DNA from: an uncultured Streptococcus sp.
Lineage (GTDB): Bacteria > Bacillota > Bacilli > Lactobacillales > Streptococcaceae
Assembly: GCA_902461025.1 (NCBI GenBank)
Contig: CABPWC010000058.1
Span: 1-9,414, forward strand
DNA length: 9,414 bases
Direction: 5' to 3'
Positions 1 through 6,956 of the stretch are shown here, in pieces. Each line of letters begins with the position of its first letter. Positions within the stretch are counted from its first letter, which is position 1. The translations under genes were made by a program, and so were the position numbers. Below the pieces are notes generated by a model. It ran no database searches. It was not told the DNA's origin and saw only the letters and a program-made list of their open reading frames with translations.

Positions 1-1263
1 TTCTTTTTTAGCCTCTGCAAACTGAGCTTGTGCTTTTTCTTTATTGAAGTAGCCGTCTTGAGCATCTTCAAGATTCATATTTGACCATTGTGTGCCATAG
101 TTGACCAATTTTGAAGCAACTGTTTCACCAAAAGTCTTGTCACCTACTTGCACGAAAGTTGGTGGCACAAGCGTGTTACGAAGAGTATTTTTAGCCGCTT
201 CTTCACCGTTTGATTGAGCTGAGTATGCTGTACGGTCAATAGCAAAGTTGATGGCCTGACGGAAGTTTTTATTCAAAACTGCAGCTTGAGTTGCCTGTTT
301 TTGATCGTCGCTTGTTTTCGCAGTGTGGTTATAAGCACCACGGTTAACGTTAAAGTTGTAGTACCAAGATGTCGCATCTTGCAAGCTATAGACGATGTTG
401 TCCTTGTATTTTTCCTTGGTCTTCGCAAAGTTCGAACTGTTTGGATAAACACCTGCAGATGAGTAGGCACCACTTTCGAAGTTACGGATTGTCAAGTCTT
501 GGTCTGAACCGTCAAAGTATGCCAATTTTACCTTTTCAATCGTTACTTTTTCTTGATCATAATAATGTGGATTCTTCACATACTCAATAGATGACTTAGA
601 TGTAAAATCTCTTAACAAATATGGTCCGCTATAAAGAATGCTATCAGGTTTCAATGTTCCGAAGTCTTTACCTTTAGAAGCTAGGAATTCTTCATTAACT
701 GGGAAGAGGATGCTATTAGTTGTTTTAGAGTTCCAGAATGGTTCTGGACGTGTCAAAGTATATTGGACAGTGTAATCATCTATAGCTTTAACACCAACAT
801 TTGAAAAGTCAGTATTAGCACCTGTTACATAATCATCCAAACCCTTGATAGAGTTCTGAATCAAATCGAGAGCTTGCCCCTTGTTGTCAGCAGCGTATTT
901 GATACCAGTTACAAAGTCTTGTGCTTTAAGGGGAGCGTATTCTTCACCGTCAGCTGTAAACCACTTGGCATCCTGGCGAAGTTTGTAGGTATAAGTTAAA
1001 CCATCCTTCGAAACACTCCAATCTTCTGCAAGAGCAGGAATGAGATTCCCATAATTGTCATTTTCAAGCAAACCATCTACCAAGTTGGTAATCACACTAG
1101 TATTGTCACCAGAATAATCCAAAAGGTAGTTGAAGGTTGTTGGATCTGCACCAAATGTTGACGAGTAGGTTTTAGCATCTGTTGCGGATTTCCCACATGC
1201 AGTCAATAAGACCGCAGCAGCAAGTGTCAATCCCGCTCCAATCAATCGTTTTTTGAGTTTCAT
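1..1263 (-). CDS. Oligopeptide-binding lipoprotein, AliD/AliB-like (3' end outside window)
   Basis: Substrate-binding lipoprotein of an oligopeptide ABC importer (SBP family 5), anchored on the outer face of the membrane, where it captures peptides for an Ami-type permease. I translated the frame codon by codon: 421 residues are open with no stop, so about two thirds of a usual ~650-residue protein is visible and the C-terminal part is missing. The start is ATG at 1263, preceded by AAGGAG (1279-1274, 10-nt spacing). The signal peptide begins MKLKKRLIGAG and ends in the lipobox LTAC with the lipidated Cys at residue 23. The family signature region AEDWSVSKDGLTYTYKLR follows near residues 79-96, and later DGSDQ, KNPHYYD and LNKNFRQAINFA match AliA/AliB/AmiA. 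It is a paralogue of the gene upstream but has a different mature N-terminus. By order after dexB it corresponds to aliB-like ORF2 (aliD) of non-encapsulated pneumococci. Family certain; exact orthologue inferred. Confidence 0.9.
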   Translation of the reverse strand, partial: MKLKKRLIGAGLTLAAAVLLTACGKSATDAKTYSSTFGADPTTFNYLLDYSGDNTSVITNLVDGLLENDNYGNLIPALAEDWSVSKDGLTYTYKLRQDAKWFTADGEEYAPLKAQDFVTGIKYAADNKGQALDLIQNSIKGLDDYVTGANTDFSNVGVKAIDDYTVQYTLTRPEPFWNSKTTNSILFPVNEEFLASKGKDFGTLKPDSILYSGPYLLRDFTSKSSIEYVKNPHYYDQEKVTIEKVKLAYFDGSDQDLTIRNFESGAYSSAGVYPNSSNFAKTKEKYKDNIVYSLQDATSWYYNFNVNRGAYNHTAKTSDDQKQATQAAVLNKNFRQAINFAIDRTAYSAQSNGEEAAKNTLRNTLVPPTFVQVGDKTFGETVASKLVNYGTQWSNMNLEDAQDGYFNKEKAQAQFAEAKKE

Positions 1264-1306
1264 GATTCAACTTCTCCTTATATGTTAGGTTTTATAACAT
1301 AAGATG

Positions 1307-1335
1307 ATTTTATCAAATTTTATCCTAAAAGTAAA
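1307..1335 (-). promoter_or_regulatory. Candidate promoter for the AliD-like gene
   Basis: Read on the minus strand: TTTACT (1335-1330), 17 bp, TAAAAT (1312-1307), about 45 bases before the start codon. Both boxes deviate from consensus. A second -10-like TATAAA nearer the gene lacks a properly spaced -35. A promoter is expected here because a terminator precedes it. Confidence 0.4.
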
Positions 1336-1369
1336 GTTATTTAATTTTTTGCTACCCGTCACTAAGATG

Positions 1370-1410
1370 AAAAAAAGAAAGAAACCCAGCATAAAAACTG
1401 GATTTCTTTC
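1370..1410 (-). terminator. Rho-independent terminator after the AliC-like gene
   Basis: Arms 1377-1389 and 1398-1410 form a 13-bp stem with one G-U wobble in the minus-strand transcript and an 8-base loop. A run of seven U follows (1376-1370). It lies 13 bases past the stop codon of the upstream lipoprotein gene and separates the two paralogues into different transcripts. Confidence 0.85.
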
Positions 1411-1423
1411 AGTATTGTACAGA

Positions 1424-3391
1424 TTATTTAACGTGGTTGGCTAACTCTTTCTGATACTTGGCATTAGTTTCAATTTTCTCTTTTTGCCATTTCTTGAGAG
1501 CTTCTTCGTATTCTTTAGCGGTTACAATATCATTTTGCAACTCTAAACCTTTGAAGACAAATGGATCACCCTTGATTCCAACCTGAGAGTAGGCTTTTGT
1601 AAATGGCACTGTACGACTCACGGTCGGAGAACCACCTGAAGATGCTACAGGGATGAGGAGTGAGCTATCAGATACCCAAGCTTGTGCTTTGGCATATTTT
1701 TCATAGCGTTTGTTCAGATCGCTCGTTTCAGATGCTGCATCGTCCAAGAGCTTCTTGTATTCATCAAGTCCAACTTGAGCCATCACTTCTGGATCTTTAC
1801 CTTTTGTAATACCCAAGTGTTTAAGGGCAGATCCCTTCTTAGCATCTAGGATATTGAGATAGGTAGCTGGGTCTTGATAGTCTGGTCCCCAACCAGTTCC
1901 GTTCAAATCGTAGTCTTTTTGAGAAGGAACCTTGGCTTGAGAAGTAATACTCATTTTTTCATTATCAGTCATTTGAAGTACATCGATGACGACATTTTCA
2001 CTTCCAAGTGCTGCTTCGATAGACTGTTTAAGAGAGTTGGTTTGCTGTACAGCGATGACATCTGTTTGCTCAACTGGAATATCCAAGTGAATAGGGAAGG
2101 TTACACCCTTGGCTTGCAATTCTGATTTTGCTTTTTCAAAGGCAGCTTTTGCTTTTGTTGGATTGTAAAGAGTATCCTTACCATCTGTCAACGCTACATC
2201 TTTCCACTGGTCTCCGTATGTTACCAATTGCTCTTGAGCCAGTTCACCGAAGGTCTTTTCACCAACCTGAACAAAGTCATAAGGTACAAGACTGGTACGG
2301 ATAATCTTGTCTGCACCCTCTTCACCATTCATCTGCGCAGAGTATGAATGACGGTCAAGGGCAAAGTTGATTGCCTGGCGGAAGTTTTTATTGAGAAGTG
2401 CTTCTTTTGTAGAAGTCTTTTGCGCTTCGTCTGTCTTGGCTGTTTTATTGTAAGACTGACGATTTACGTTGAAGGTAAAGTAATAGCTAGTCGCTTCTTG
2501 CGGGCTATAAACAATTTTATCGCCGTATTCTTTCTTAGTTGAATCAAAGCTTGAACTAGTTGGGAAAAGGCGTGCTGTTGTATAGGCCCCTGATGCAAAG
2601 CTACGAATCAATGATTCTTGGTCAGATCCATCGTAGAAAGTAAGCTTGACGTGGTCAATCTTAACATTGTCTTTGTCCCAATAATTTGGGTTCTTTTCGT
2701 ACTCAATGACTGATTTTGAAGTGAAGTTCTTCAAAATATATGGCCCATTATAGAGAATCCCTGAAGGTGCAGCTGCACCATAATCTTTACCTTGTGAATT
2801 TAAGAACTCTTCATTGACTGGGAGCATAGTCGCTGTTGTTACCTTGGAATTCCAGAAGCTTTCTGGTTGATTCAAGGTATATTGAACAGTGTAGTCGTCA
2901 ACTGCTTTGACACCGACAGTCGAGAAGTCATTTGTTTCACCGCTAACGTACTCTGCCAAACCTTTGATAGAGTCTTGGATAAGTGTAAGGCCATCTGACT
3001 TACCATCAGCAGCATGCTTCAAACCAGTCACAAAGTCTTGAGCCTTGACCTCGGCGTACTCTTCACCTTCAGAAGTATACCATTTGACACCTTTGCGTAG
3101 CTTGTAGGTATAGGTCAAACCATCCTGTGAAACCGACCAATCTTCAGCAAGAGATGGAATCAAGTTCCCGTATTTGTCATTTTCCAAGAGTCCGTCGATC
3201 AGGTTAGCGATGACGTCTGATGTCGAACTTTTACTAGTTACGCTATAGTCCAATGTTGTTGGATCAATGGCATATACATATGAAAATGTTGTAGGAGCAT
3301 CTGCTTTTTTCTCAGTCTTGCTACAAGCTGCTAAAAGAAGAGCTGCACTCATCGTTATCCCTGCTACTGCAAGCAACTTTTTCGATTTCAT
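1424..3391 (-). CDS. Oligopeptide-binding lipoprotein, AliC/AliB-like
   Basis: Peptide-capturing lipoprotein of an oligopeptide ABC importer (SBP family 5), 655 residues, the usual length for AliA, AliB and AmiA. The signal peptide begins MKSKKLLAVAG and ends in the lipobox LAAC, with the lipidated Cys at residue 23. The family signature region runs over residues 82-104 (AEDWSVSQDG, then TYTYKLRKGVKW). Further conserved blocks are DGSDQES (254-260), LLNKNFRQAINFALDR (332-347) and WGPDYQDP (501-508); the C-terminus ends in the ELANHVK-type tail shared with AmiA. The start is supported by AAAGGAG (3405-3399) 7 nt before ATG. No permease or ATPase gene is adjacent, so it probably delivers to AmiCDEF encoded elsewhere, as known for the Ali proteins. 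It lies directly downstream of dexB, the place of aliB-like ORF1 (aliC) in non-encapsulated pneumococci. It has its own promoter and terminator. I cannot tell its peptide preference; AliC versus another AliB paralogue is inferred from position. Confidence 0.95.
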   Translation of the reverse strand: MKSKKLLAVAGITMSAALLLAACSKTEKKADAPTTFSYVYAIDPTTLDYSVTSKSSTSDVIANLIDGLLENDKYGNLIPSLAEDWSVSQDGLTYTYKLRKGVKWYTSEGEEYAEVKAQDFVTGLKHAADGKSDGLTLIQDSIKGLAEYVSGETNDFSTVGVKAVDDYTVQYTLNQPESFWNSKVTTATMLPVNEEFLNSQGKDYGAAAPSGILYNGPYILKNFTSKSVIEYEKNPNYWDKDNVKIDHVKLTFYDGSDQESLIRSFASGAYTTARLFPTSSSFDSTKKEYGDKIVYSPQEATSYYFTFNVNRQSYNKTAKTDEAQKTSTKEALLNKNFRQAINFALDRHSYSAQMNGEEGADKIIRTSLVPYDFVQVGEKTFGELAQEQLVTYGDQWKDVALTDGKDTLYNPTKAKAAFEKAKSELQAKGVTFPIHLDIPVEQTDVIAVQQTNSLKQSIEAALGSENVVIDVLQMTDNEKMSITSQAKVPSQKDYDLNGTGWGPDYQDPATYLNILDAKKGSALKHLGITKGKDPEVMAQVGLDEYKKLLDDAASETSDLNKRYEKYAKAQAWVSDSSLLIPVASSGGSPTVSRTVPFTKAYSQVGIKGDPFVFKGLELQNDIVTAKEYEEALKKWQKEKIETNAKYQKELANHVK

Positions 3392-3423
3392 CGGTATTCT
3401 CCTTTAAAATACTATTTTTCACC

Positions 3424-3451
3424 ATTATACCCTATTTTTTTATAAAAGCAA
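3424..3451 (-). promoter_or_regulatory. Promoter of the AliC-like gene
   Basis: Minus strand: TTGCTT (3451-3446), 16-bp spacer, perfect TATAAT (3429-3424). The predicted transcript start is roughly 26 bases before the ATG, leaving room for the AAAGGAG ribosome binding site. Together with the terminator after dexB this implies independent transcription. Confidence 0.75.
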
Positions 3452-3464
3452 GGGTTTTCATGCA

Positions 3465-3479
3465 ATTTTTTAGAAAATT
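3465..3479. promoter_or_regulatory. Possible CodY box upstream of the AliC-like gene
   Basis: On the minus strand the 15-mer reads AATTTTCTAAAAAAT, which matches the Gram-positive CodY consensus AATTTTCWGAAAATT at 13 of 15 positions. It ends 13 bp upstream of the -35 box. CodY is known to repress peptide and amino-acid uptake genes when branched-chain amino acids are plentiful, so the placement makes sense. The surrounding DNA is very AT-rich, so chance similarity is possible. Confidence 0.45.
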
Positions 3480-3520
3480 CAAACTAATATTTTTTTAAGA
3501 AATTTCTACACTTATTTTAG

Positions 3521-3555
3521 AAAAAACTCAAGCATCTTTGATACTTGAGTTTTTT
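3521..3555 (-). terminator. Rho-independent terminator after dexB
   Basis: Arms 3521-3536 and 3540-3555 pair over 16 bp (one G-U wobble in the minus-strand RNA) around a 3-base loop, with six U at the end. It starts 5 bases beyond the dexB stop codon. The A-run on the other arm would let it work in both directions. Confidence 0.85.
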
Positions 3556-3559
3556 AGGT

Positions 3560-5170
3560 TTAATTGGCCAATTCGACACAGAATGCATCCCAAGGAGCTA
3601 GTGTTAGTTGCTCGAGCTTTTCTTGAACCTCGGTGTTAGCAACTAAGATTGATTTGAGAACCCCATTAAATTGAAATTCTTGTTCTTGATTTGAGAGGTT
3701 AGCTACTACTAGGAAACGACGTTCCCCGTCCTTGCGAATATAGGCAAAGACTTTCTCAGCCGTTTCTAATAATTCAAAGTCAGCTTGAACCAGCCAGCTG
3801 TTTTCTTTTCGAATCTGAACTAATTTTTGATAAGTATAGAAGATGGAATCTGGGTTTGCTAAAGCCTCTTCTACATTAATCTTCGCATAGTTTGGATTGA
3901 CTCCTAACCATGGTTTCGCGCTTGAAAAGCCAGCATAGTCTGTAGTATCCCACTGCATTGGGGTACGCGCATTATCGCGTCCAATTACACGAATGCTATC
4001 CATGATTGTTTCCATTGAAATACCTTTTTCAAGAGCTTCACGCGCATAGTTGAGGGATTCAATATCCTCTACTTGATCTAGCTTTTCAAACGGAAAATTG
4101 GTCATCCCGATTTCTTCACCTTGATAAATATAAGGTGTTCCTCTCATGAGATGAAGCAAGATTGCATACGCTTTAGCAGATTTTTCGCGGTATTCTCGGT
4201 CATTTCCCCAGATAGAAACGATTCGTGGAAGGTCATGGTTATTCCAGAAAAGGGAATTCCAACCATCCTCAACTCCTAATTCTGTCTGCCACTTGTTGAA
4301 AATCTCTTTTAATTTCCCTACATTTAGCTCTTTTTGGTAGTGCCACTTAGGTTGTCCTTCCTGATACTGAAGACAGATATGTTCAAATTGGAAGACCATA
4401 GACAACTCTTTACCTTCTGGATTCGAATATTTCTTGGCCTCTTCTGGATTTGCTCCCCAAGTCTCCCCTACTGTCAAAAGGTCTTTGCCGCCGAAAGTAG
4501 CCTGATTCATTTCCTTGAGGTAAGGATGAAGCATGGGACCATTGTTGACAATCTTTTGATCAGGAATTTTCCCAATCATGTCAATAACGTCCATACGAAA
4601 TCCACCGATCCCTTTATCAATCCAGAAATTCATCATTTCATAGATTTTTTGGCGGAGCTCTTCATTTTCCCAGTTAAGGTCTGGTTGTTTCTTACTGAAA
4701 AAGTGCAGGTAATATTGACCAGCCTTTTCGTCATATTGCCAGGCAGAACCACTGAAAATTGATTCCAATTCGTTAGGTTCATCACGCCAGATATAGTAGT
4801 CACGTTCGGGACTTTGGGGATTTTCACGCGCTTCAACAAACCAAGCATGCTCATCGGATGTATGATTGACAACCAAATCCATAATGATTCGAATATCTCT
4901 TTTTTTAGCTTCAGCAATCAGCTCGTCCATGTCTTCCATGGTTCCAAAGATAGAAGCAATGTCTTGATAATTGGCAATATCATAACCATTGTCATCCATA
5001 GGGCTATCGTAAACTGGCGAAAGCCAAATTGCTGTAATCCCAAGCTTAGCTAAATAATCTAACTTGCTAGTAATACCAGGCAAATCACCAATCCCATCTC
5101 CATTACTATCCTTGAAGCTTTTAGGGTAGACTTGATAGACAACTGCATTATGCCACCATTTTTCTTGCAT
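3560..5170 (-). CDS. dexB: Glucan 1,6-alpha-glucosidase (dextran glucosidase)
   Basis: Cytoplasmic GH13 enzyme that removes glucose from the non-reducing ends of isomaltooligosaccharides and short dextrans. It has 536 residues, the normal length for streptococcal DexB, and no signal peptide. The (beta/alpha)8 domain carries nucleophile Asp194 (GGFRMDV), acid/base Glu236 (TVGETWG) and transition-state Asp313 (NNHD), the same numbers as I recall for S. mutans DexB. Val195 after the nucleophile and the block QPDLN (162-166) are marks of alpha-1,6 rather than alpha-1,4 specificity. The loop DSNGDGIGD (21-29) is the calcium site of this subfamily. The C-terminal beta domain follows about residue 465. 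The start is set by AGAGGTG (5182-5176) 5 nt before ATG. In pneumococci dexB marks the left flank of the capsule locus; here it is followed by the two peptide-binding lipoprotein genes. The promoter carries a sugar-type operator. Confidence 0.97.
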   Translation of the reverse strand: MQEKWWHNAVVYQVYPKSFKDSNGDGIGDLPGITSKLDYLAKLGITAIWLSPVYDSPMDDNGYDIANYQDIASIFGTMEDMDELIAEAKKRDIRIIMDLVVNHTSDEHAWFVEARENPQSPERDYYIWRDEPNELESIFSGSAWQYDEKAGQYYLHFFSKKQPDLNWENEELRQKIYEMMNFWIDKGIGGFRMDVIDMIGKIPDQKIVNNGPMLHPYLKEMNQATFGGKDLLTVGETWGANPEEAKKYSNPEGKELSMVFQFEHICLQYQEGQPKWHYQKELNVGKLKEIFNKWQTELGVEDGWNSLFWNNHDLPRIVSIWGNDREYREKSAKAYAILLHLMRGTPYIYQGEEIGMTNFPFEKLDQVEDIESLNYAREALEKGISMETIMDSIRVIGRDNARTPMQWDTTDYAGFSSAKPWLGVNPNYAKINVEEALANPDSIFYTYQKLVQIRKENSWLVQADFELLETAEKVFAYIRKDGERRFLVVANLSNQEQEFQFNGVLKSILVANTEVQEKLEQLTLAPWDAFCVELAN

Positions 5171-5201
5171 ATTTTCACCTCTTTTAAATTTACTTTACTC
5201 C

Positions 5202-5230
5202 ATCATAGACTTTTTCCCCCGTTTGTGCAA
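5202..5230 (-). promoter_or_regulatory. dexB promoter
   Basis: Minus strand: TTGCAC (5230-5225), exactly 17 bp, TATGAT (5207-5202). The -35 and -10 boxes each differ from consensus at two positions or fewer. The predicted transcript start is about 25 bases before the dexB ATG. Confidence 0.75.
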
Positions 5231-5238
5231 GCGTTTGC
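5227..5238. promoter_or_regulatory. LacI-family operator (CcpA cre or MalR-type) overlapping the dexB -35
   Basis: GCAAGCGTTTGC is an inverted repeat with the central CG and AA/TT flanks typical of LacI/GalR-family operators. It shares 4 bases with the dexB -35 box, so a bound protein would block RNA polymerase. The core AAGCGTTT fits a catabolite-responsive element, but the outer bases fit the full cre consensus poorly, whereas GCAA...TTGC resembles operators of maltose-type repressors. Which regulator binds is not decidable here. It sits about 57 bp upstream of the divergent gene's -10. Confidence 0.65.
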
Positions 5239-5294
5239 TTTATCTTTTTTCTTACTTTTGTGACTCTCTAGTTTCTTATCTTCTATTTTTTTTA

Positions 5295-5300
5295 TATAAT
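5295..5300 (+). promoter_or_regulatory. -10 box of the DUF1846 gene
   Basis: A perfect TATAAT lies 19 bases before the ATG. At 17 bp upstream only TTTCTT (5272-5277) is found, a weak -35. The predicted leader is about 12 bases, just enough for the AGAGGT ribosome binding site (5308-5313). Confidence 0.55.
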
Positions 5301-5319
5301 AGAAAATAGAGGTAAAAAA

Positions 5320-6804
5320 ATGAAAAAACAAGCTTTTAGTTCTGAAAAATATCTAAATTTACAACGCGACCATATTTTGGAGCGTATTAACCAGTTTGAC
5401 GGCAAACTCTACTTGGAGTTTGGAGGCAAGATGTTGGAGGACTTCCACGCTGCCCGTGTCCTTCCTGGCTATGAGCCGGATAACAAAATCAAACTCTTGC
5501 AAGAGTTGAAAGAACAAGTCGAGGTTGTGATTGCCATTAACGCTAGCAATATCGAGCACTCAAAGGCTCGTGGTGACTTGGGTATTTCTTACGACCAAGA
5601 AGTGCTTCGTTTGATTGATAAATTTAACGAATTGGGAATCTTTGTTGGTTCTGTTGTTATCACACAATACGCTGGTCAACCTGCAGCTGATGCCTTCCGT
5701 AATCAATTAGAAAAAAATGGGATTGACTCGTATCTCCACTACCCAATCAAGGGATATCCGACAGATATGGATCATATCATCTCTCCTGAAGGTATGGGGA
5801 AAAATGACTATATCAAAACTAGTCGCAATTTAATTGTCGTGACTGCTCCTGGACCTGGTTCAGGTAAGTTGGCAACTTGTATGTCTAACATGTACCACGA
5901 CCAACTGAATGGCATCAAATCTGGTTATGCTAAGTTTGAAACCTTCCCAGTATGGAACCTTCCACTGCATCACCCAGTCAATTTAGCCTATGAAGCTGCT
6001 ACTGCAGACCTTGACGATGTCAATATGATTGACCCATTCCATCTCCAAACTTATGGAGAAACTACAGTCAACTACAATCGTGATATCGAAATTTTCCCTG
6101 TTCTTAAGCGTATGCTCGAACGTATCTTGGGTGAATCTCCTTATGCATCTCCAACTGACATGGGTGTAAATATGGTTGGTTTTGCAATCACTGATAACGA
6201 TGCTGCAATTGAAGCATCCAAACAAGAGATTATCCGCCGCTACTACCAAACAGTTCTCGACTTTAAAGCCGAAAAAGTTGCTGAGTCTGCTGTCAAGAAA
6301 ATCGAACTTCTCATGAACGACCTTGGTATCACTCCAGCAGACCGCAAGGTTGCTGTTGCCGCTCGACAAAAAGCTGAAGAAACAGATGGACCCGCTCTAG
6401 CACTTGAGTTACCTTCTGGTGAAATTGTCACTGGTAAGAACTCGGAACTCTTTGGTCCAACAGCTGCTGCTGTGATCAATGCAATCAAAAAGTCAGCTAA
6501 CATCGATGCCGAAACAAAATTAATTGAACCAGAAGTGGTGAAACCAATCCAAGGTTTGAAAATTAATCACTTAGGTAGTCGCAATCCACGTCTTCATTCT
6601 AATGAGATTCTCATCGCTCTTGCAATTACAGCTATGCAGAATCCTGATGCAGACCGTGCTATGAAAGAACTCGGAAATCTCAAAGGTAGCGAAGCTCATT
6701 CTACGATCATCTTAACGGACGAAGATAAGAATGTTCTCCGTAAATTGGGAATTAACGTAACCTTTGATCCCTACTACCAATACGACCGTTTATATCGTAA
6801 GTAG
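5320..6804 (+). CDS. DUF1846 / UPF0371 family protein
   Basis: Conserved protein of unknown function, 494 residues, which I recognise as the UPF0371 (DUF1846) family; a homologue lies next to dexB in pneumococcus too (SP_0341, from memory). There is no signal peptide or membrane segment, so it is probably cytoplasmic. Visible features are an N-terminal FSSEKYLNLQRDHILERI block, GGKMLEDFHAARVLPGYEPD (36-55), and a glycine-rich loop APGPGSGKLATCMSN (176-190). The loop resembles a nucleotide-binding P-loop but lacks the Ser/Thr after Lys183 and does not fit the strict Walker A pattern. A conserved-looking block DPFHLQTYGETTVNYNRDIE spans 238-257. The C-terminal part has HLGSRNPRLHSNEILIALAI (417-436). 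The start is supported by AGAGGT about 6 nt before ATG. Transcribed divergently from dexB and ended by its own hairpin. No function is assigned. Confidence 0.9.
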   Translation: MKKQAFSSEKYLNLQRDHILERINQFDGKLYLEFGGKMLEDFHAARVLPGYEPDNKIKLLQELKEQVEVVIAINASNIEHSKARGDLGISYDQEVLRLIDKFNELGIFVGSVVITQYAGQPAADAFRNQLEKNGIDSYLHYPIKGYPTDMDHIISPEGMGKNDYIKTSRNLIVVTAPGPGSGKLATCMSNMYHDQLNGIKSGYAKFETFPVWNLPLHHPVNLAYEAATADLDDVNMIDPFHLQTYGETTVNYNRDIEIFPVLKRMLERILGESPYASPTDMGVNMVGFAITDNDAAIEASKQEIIRRYYQTVLDFKAEKVAESAVKKIELLMNDLGITPADRKVAVAARQKAEETDGPALALELPSGEIVTGKNSELFGPTAAAVINAIKKSANIDAETKLIEPEVVKPIQGLKINHLGSRNPRLHSNEILIALAITAMQNPDADRAMKELGNLKGSEAHSTIILTDEDKNVLRKLGINVTFDPYYQYDRLYRK

Positions 6805-6836
6805 ATTGAAAACTAGTAAGAACTTCTTATCAAGTA

Positions 6837-6886
6837 TCACCCCTCTTCGATAGATTTCGAATCTCTCTTAAGGGGTGACTTTATTT
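6837..6886 (+). terminator. Probable terminator after the DUF1846 gene
   Basis: TCACCCCT (6837-6844) pairs with AGGGGTGA (6871-6878) to give an 8-bp GC-rich stem. Inside it a second small hairpin, AGATT/AATCT (6852-6864), can form. The U-rich stretch CTTTATTTTA follows. The branched loop makes it less standard than the other terminators here. Confidence 0.65.
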
Positions 6887-6956
6887 TATGATTCTGACGA
6901 TTTCCGACTATCTTCTTTTCTAATTATTCTAACATTACTTCGGGAGTTTATTAAAA

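Noticed and set aside
1313..1332. AATTTTATCCTAAAA-like stretch upstream of the AliD-like gene as a second CodY box
   Set aside because: Too many mismatches to the CodY consensus in the right half; explained by AT-rich promoter DNA.
4334..4762. Open frame of 142 codons on the plus strand inside dexB
   Set aside because: Lies wholly antisense to a gene with intact catalytic motifs, and its translation resembles no protein I know.
5983..6369. Open frame of 128 codons on the minus strand inside the DUF1846 gene
   Set aside because: Antisense shadow of a conserved coding region with no separate promoter or ribosome binding site evident.
6817..6829. Short perfect dyad TAAGAA-C-TTCTTA just after the DUF1846 stop codon
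   Set aside because: Only 6-bp AT-rich arms, no U-run, and no promoter next to it; could be chance. The GC-rich hairpin 8 bases later is the better terminator.
6890..6956. Promoter for the MgrA-like gene
   Set aside because: Only weak -10-like hexamers (TAATTA, TATTCT) without a properly spaced -35; a promoter must exist but I cannot place it.
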